Positions 31,319 through 33,519 of a DNA stretch of 33,519 bases are shown here, in pieces. The DNA comes from Aquirhabdus sp. GTDB taxonomy: Bacteria; Pseudomonadota; Gammaproteobacteria; Pseudomonadales; Moraxellaceae. A model generated the notes under the pieces. It was not told where the DNA came from. It saw nothing but the letters and a program-made list of their open reading frames with translations, and searched no databases. Position 1 is the stretch's first letter, and every line of letters starts with the position of its first letter. The DNA lies in NCBI GenBank assembly GCA_030149815.1, contig JASLHI010000032.1:1-33519 (forward strand), given 5' to 3'. Position numbers and translations under genes: made by a program.

Positions 31319-31513
31319 ATGTACGTTTGCCTCTGCCGTGGTGTGACTGACAAAGCAATCAAACAAGCCGTTGAAAATGGCTGTGATTCTTTTCGTGAAG
31401 TTCGCGATGAATTAGACGTAGGTACTTGCTGCGGAATGTGTGTTCCTGAAACACGTCAATTAATCGATGAAACACTGGCAAAACTGGCAGGCAGTATTTC
31501 TACGGCTGCGTAA
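31319..31513 (+). CDS. bfd: Bacterioferritin-associated ferredoxin
   Basis: Bfd is a small [2Fe-2S] protein that reduces bacterioferritin and so releases stored iron. The 64 residues start MYVCLCRGVTDKAIKQAVENG, almost the family archetype. Cys4, Cys6, Cys38 and Cys41 (CLC ... TCCGMC) fit the four cluster ligands. An extra Cys37 lies beside Cys38. A strong promoter with a Fur box lies upstream, as expected for this iron-responsive gene. The transcript leader is about 110 bases and contains a hairpin. The gene is divergent from thrS. No bacterioferritin gene is in the window. Confidence 0.95.
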   Translation: MYVCLCRGVTDKAIKQAVENGCDSFREVRDELDVGTCCGMCVPETRQLIDETLAKLAGSISTAA

Positions 31514-31532
31514 CAAAATTCTGCCTATCTAT

Positions 31533-31913
31533 TTAAGCTTGTTCATAAGCGCGTTTAAGACCGCTACGAATACTCGCCGAAAGTATTAAAGCTATTGGAT
31601 AACCCACGATACGAAATGGGTTAAGCCAATTGAAAAGATATTGTCTTGAATACCATTTAGTCATTCTTCTACGTAGATACTCTTGGTTATAGCCCCAATC
31701 AGGCATAATCATCCACAACATACACGGAAAAAGTAGAAATGATTCAAACGCAAAAGAAGCACACACATCCTTCTTAATCACTAACTCTACTTCTTCCCAT
31801 GTCGCATATGACCTTTTCATTTTCTCTGCATATCTGACAAAATCATTTTGATCCAAACCTATTTCAGACCATGTATGAGAGACAGCATCCCATATCACAA
31901 GATGATCTTTCAT
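31533..31913 (-). CDS. Small hypothetical protein (possibly DUF7079-like N-terminus)
   Basis: I do not recognise this 126-residue protein with confidence. The N-terminal part (HLVIWDAVSHTWSEIGLDQNDF, then YAEKMKRSYATWEEVELVIKKDVC) resembles the short helical DUF7079 pattern in which W-x-x-S, an acidic LDxxDF stretch and an EVE motif recur. The second half is hydrophobic and aromatic (FESFLLFPCMLWMIMPDWGY and YLFNWLNPFRIVGYPIALIL) and could dip into the membrane. There is no signal peptide. The ATG at 31913 follows AGAG. The gene is convergent with bfd, only 19 bases apart, and follows the thioesterase gene on the same strand with a 44-base gap, so the two may be co-transcribed. Confidence 0.6.
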   Translation of the reverse strand: MKDHLVIWDAVSHTWSEIGLDQNDFVRYAEKMKRSYATWEEVELVIKKDVCASFAFESFLLFPCMLWMIMPDWGYNQEYLRRRMTKWYSRQYLFNWLNPFRIVGYPIALILSASIRSGLKRAYEQA

Positions 31914-31957
31914 AAATAAGCTCTATACAAAAAATAAAACCGATATGACTATACTTA

Positions 31958-32380
31958 TTACTCTTCCCACGCTGGCACTTGACGTGGTCGCCCGTCATCA
32001 TCTACACCCACAAAAGTAAAAATCCCATCCGTAACTTTCAGCACATCTAATTTATCATCATGAATTTCCCAAACTTCAACTAACATCTTCATGGATGACG
32101 TGCCGACACGAAGCATCTTGGTGTAGCAAGCCAAAATACTTCCCACCTTAACTGGTGAACGAAACACAACATTTTCTATCGAAACGGTCACTACCCGACC
32201 TTTTGAATGCAATCGTGCATAGACTGCACCCGCCAAGTCCATCTGCGAAACCAACCATCCACCAAAAACATCTCCAGACCAATTGGTATCTGCTGGCATT
32301 GCCACCGTCTGCATTGACAAAACACCTTCTGGCTGACTACCAGTTGTATTTGCAATTAAATTCCGTGTTGTATTAACCAT
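31958..32380 (-). CDS. YciA-type acyl-CoA thioesterase (hotdog fold)
   Basis: YciA-like enzymes hydrolyse short- to medium-chain acyl-CoA esters. The 140 residues show the hotdog core: MPADTNWSGDVFGGWLVSQMDLAGAV, which holds the conserved GDVFGGW and Asp of the helix, VTVSIENVVFRSPVKVGSIL and VEVWEIHDDKLDVLKVTDGIFTFVGVD. Two adjacent ATGs, at 32383 and 32380, follow AAGGA. The second has the better spacing (about seven bases) and is used here. Reading further up to a TTG at 32437 gives a tail that is not family-like. It lies downstream of sucCD, separated from it by a strong terminator, so it should have its own promoter in the roughly 85-base gap. Confidence 0.9.
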   Translation of the reverse strand: MVNTTRNLIANTTGSQPEGVLSMQTVAMPADTNWSGDVFGGWLVSQMDLAGAVYARLHSKGRVVTVSIENVVFRSPVKVGSILACYTKMLRVGTSSMKMLVEVWEIHDDKLDVLKVTDGIFTFVGVDDDGRPRQVPAWEE

Positions 32381-32466
32381 CATCCAATCCTTCGAATATA
32401 TTGAATCGATTCTGCGATCTTTAGCATTGAATTTCAATCACCTACTCTACAGAGATTTTTAAAAAT

Positions 32467-32497
32467 AAAAAAACGGACAACTCATGTCCGTTTTTTT
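32467..32497. terminator. Strong Rho-independent terminator of sucCD
   Basis: A perfect 13-base stem (32467-32479 with 32485-32497; core ACGGACA/TGTCCGT) around ACTCA has seven A on one arm and seven T on the other. It lies 23 bases after the sucD stop and can work in both directions. Confidence 0.93.
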
Positions 32498-32519
32498 GAC
32501 TTAAAGTCCAGCGATATTA

Positions 32520-33410
32520 TTAAGCCATACCTTTGCTTTTCAACACTTCTAGCATGGTTGAACCGAGTTCAGCAGGGCTACGCGTGTAAGCCATACCTGC
32601 TTTTTCAAATGCAGCAAACTTCTCTTCAGCAGTACCTTTACCACCAGAAATAATCGCACCCGCATGGCCCATACGTTTGCCTTTCGGTGCAGTCACACCA
32701 GCGATATAACCAACAACTGGCTTGGTTACATTAGATTTGATGTATTCAGCCGCTTCTTCTTCAGCCGAACCACCAATTTCACCGATCATGATAATCGCAT
32801 CAGTCTTAGGATCATCTTGGAACAATTTCAACGCATCGATCTGGTTCATACCAGGGATCGGATCACCACCGATACCGATACAAGTAGACTGACCTAAACC
32901 AAGTTTAGTGGTTTGTGCCACTGCTTCATATGTCAATGTACCTGAACGAGAAATAATCCCAATACGACCTGGCAAATGAATGTGACCAGGCATAATACCG
33001 ATTTTACATTCGCCTGGGGTAATCACACCTGGGCAGTTTGGACCAACCAAACGTGCACCGTTACCATAAGTTTCTAGGTAACGTTTAGCTTTCAGCATGT
33101 CGAGAGTTGGGACACCTTCGGTGATCACCACAATCAATTTCACACCAGAATCTACAGCTTCAACGATAGAATCAAGTACGAATGGTGCTGGTACATAGAT
33201 CACAGTTGCATCAGCTTGGGTTTGATCAACCGCTTCACGCATGGTGTTGAATACAGGCAGGCTTAAATGGCTTGTGCCGCCTTTACCTGGTGTGACACCG
33301 CCGACAACTTTAGTGCCGTACGCAATCGCTTGTTCAGAATGGAATGTGCCGTTTTTACCTGTAAAACCTTGCACCAAGACTTTAGTATCTTTATTGATTA
33401 ATACGCTCAT
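32520..33410 (-). CDS. sucD: Succinyl-CoA synthetase alpha subunit
   Basis: SucD with SucC makes succinate and ATP from succinyl-CoA in the citric acid cycle. The 296 residues match (E. coli 289). The CoA-binding Rossmann part has VLVQGFTGKNGTFHSEQAI and GGVTPGKGGTSHLSLPVF. Next come VGPNCPGVITPGECKIGIMP and GRIGIISRSGTLTYEAVAQT. The phosphorylated His lies in RMGHAGAIISGGKGT (His249, equivalent to E. coli His246). The ATG follows AAGGAG. sucC lies 11 bases upstream. A strong terminator follows. Confidence 0.97.
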   Translation of the reverse strand: MSVLINKDTKVLVQGFTGKNGTFHSEQAIAYGTKVVGGVTPGKGGTSHLSLPVFNTMREAVDQTQADATVIYVPAPFVLDSIVEAVDSGVKLIVVITEGVPTLDMLKAKRYLETYGNGARLVGPNCPGVITPGECKIGIMPGHIHLPGRIGIISRSGTLTYEAVAQTTKLGLGQSTCIGIGGDPIPGMNQIDALKLFQDDPKTDAIIMIGEIGGSAEEEAAEYIKSNVTKPVVGYIAGVTAPKGKRMGHAGAIISGGKGTAEEKFAAFEKAGMAYTRSPAELGSTMLEVLKSKGMA

Positions 33411-33421
33411 TGTGATGCTCC

Positions 33422-33519
33422 TTAGGCTTTAACTGCTGCAACGACTTTCACTGCTGCATCAGCAAGACCATCGGCAGGAATGAGGGTTAAACCAGAATCA
33501 CGCAGTAGTTGCTTGCCCA
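33422..33519 (-). CDS. sucC: Succinyl-CoA synthetase beta subunit, C-terminal end (partial)
   Basis: The last 32 codons before the window edge, read on the minus strand, give GKQLLRDSGLTLIPADG then LADAAVKVVAAVKA and a TAA. This is the typical SucC C-terminus. The gene runs off the end of the window. It precedes sucD by 11 bases, so the two form one operon. Confidence 0.9.
   Translation of the reverse strand, partial: GKQLLRDSGLTLIPADGLADAAVKVVAAVKA

Noticed and set aside
32381..32437. Extended N-terminus of the YciA-like thioesterase from a TTG
   Set aside because: No ribosome site before the TTG and no similarity to the family; the ATG pair after AAGGA fits.

Overview
The window looks like the chromosome of a gammaproteobacterium of the Moraxellaceae (Acinetobacter and relatives). 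Three things suggest this: moderate GC with AT-rich spacers; the gene order carA-carB-greA and rep / dut-algC-argB; and protein sequences close to that family by eye. The species cannot be told from the sequence alone. I saw no rRNA, tRNA, CRISPR array, transposase, integrase or phage gene. Most of the window is core chromosome with a few less common insertions.

Layout, left to right. (1) 44-5028, plus strand: carA and carB (carbamoyl phosphate synthetase) and greA, closed by a strong bidirectional terminator. (2) 5096-6936, minus strand: cytochrome b561 and two exported YceI-family proteins, probably one operon. (3) 7340-8069, plus strand: a small DUF442 (rhodanese/phosphatase-like) protein and a stand-alone protein resembling domain III of EF-Tu. 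(4) 8455-14627, plus strand: rep helicase, dut, a long membrane-anchored AlgC-type phosphomannomutase/phosphoglucomutase, and argB. (5) 14822-17878, plus strand: a Ser/Thr/Asn-rich lipoprotein and a predicted outer-membrane barrel. (6) 25120-17965, minus strand: a six-gene cluster described below. (7) 25367-27491, plus strand: an acyl-CoA dehydrogenase with its catalytic Glu in the long-chain/isovaleryl position, and a two-TM protein of unknown role. (8) 30869-27564, minus strand: thrS and infC (overlapping GTGA) and a 2-oxoglutarate/Fe(II) oxygenase. (9) 31319-31513, plus strand: bfd behind a Fur-type operator. (10) Minus strand to the end: a small unknown protein, a YciA-like thioesterase, sucD and the 3' end of sucC.

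The best candidate for a little-described system is region 6. It encodes, in transcription order, a membrane-embedded spermidine-synthase-like aminopropyltransferase, a Tat-exported flavoprotein with a lipobox, an S-adenosylmethionine decarboxylase (SpeD), a DUF350 membrane protein, an SPFH/YdjI-type protein with a SHOCT-like tail, and a zinc-ribbon DUF4178 membrane protein. All are on one strand, and flavoprotein and speD overlap as ATGA. SpeD makes the aminopropyl donor that the first gene product would use. The last three genes belong to families linked to membrane organisation or envelope stress. I infer a membrane-localised polyamine system. An inverted pair of REP-like palindromes lies between the first two genes.

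Two regulatory sites are clear from sequence. The thrS leader holds a hairpin whose seven-base loop mimics a tRNA-Thr anticodon loop (U-U-CGU-A-C), placed just before the thrS ribosome site, and a second hairpin upstream also has CGU in its loop. The bfd promoter has a Fur-box match (14 of 19) between and over its -35 and -10 elements.
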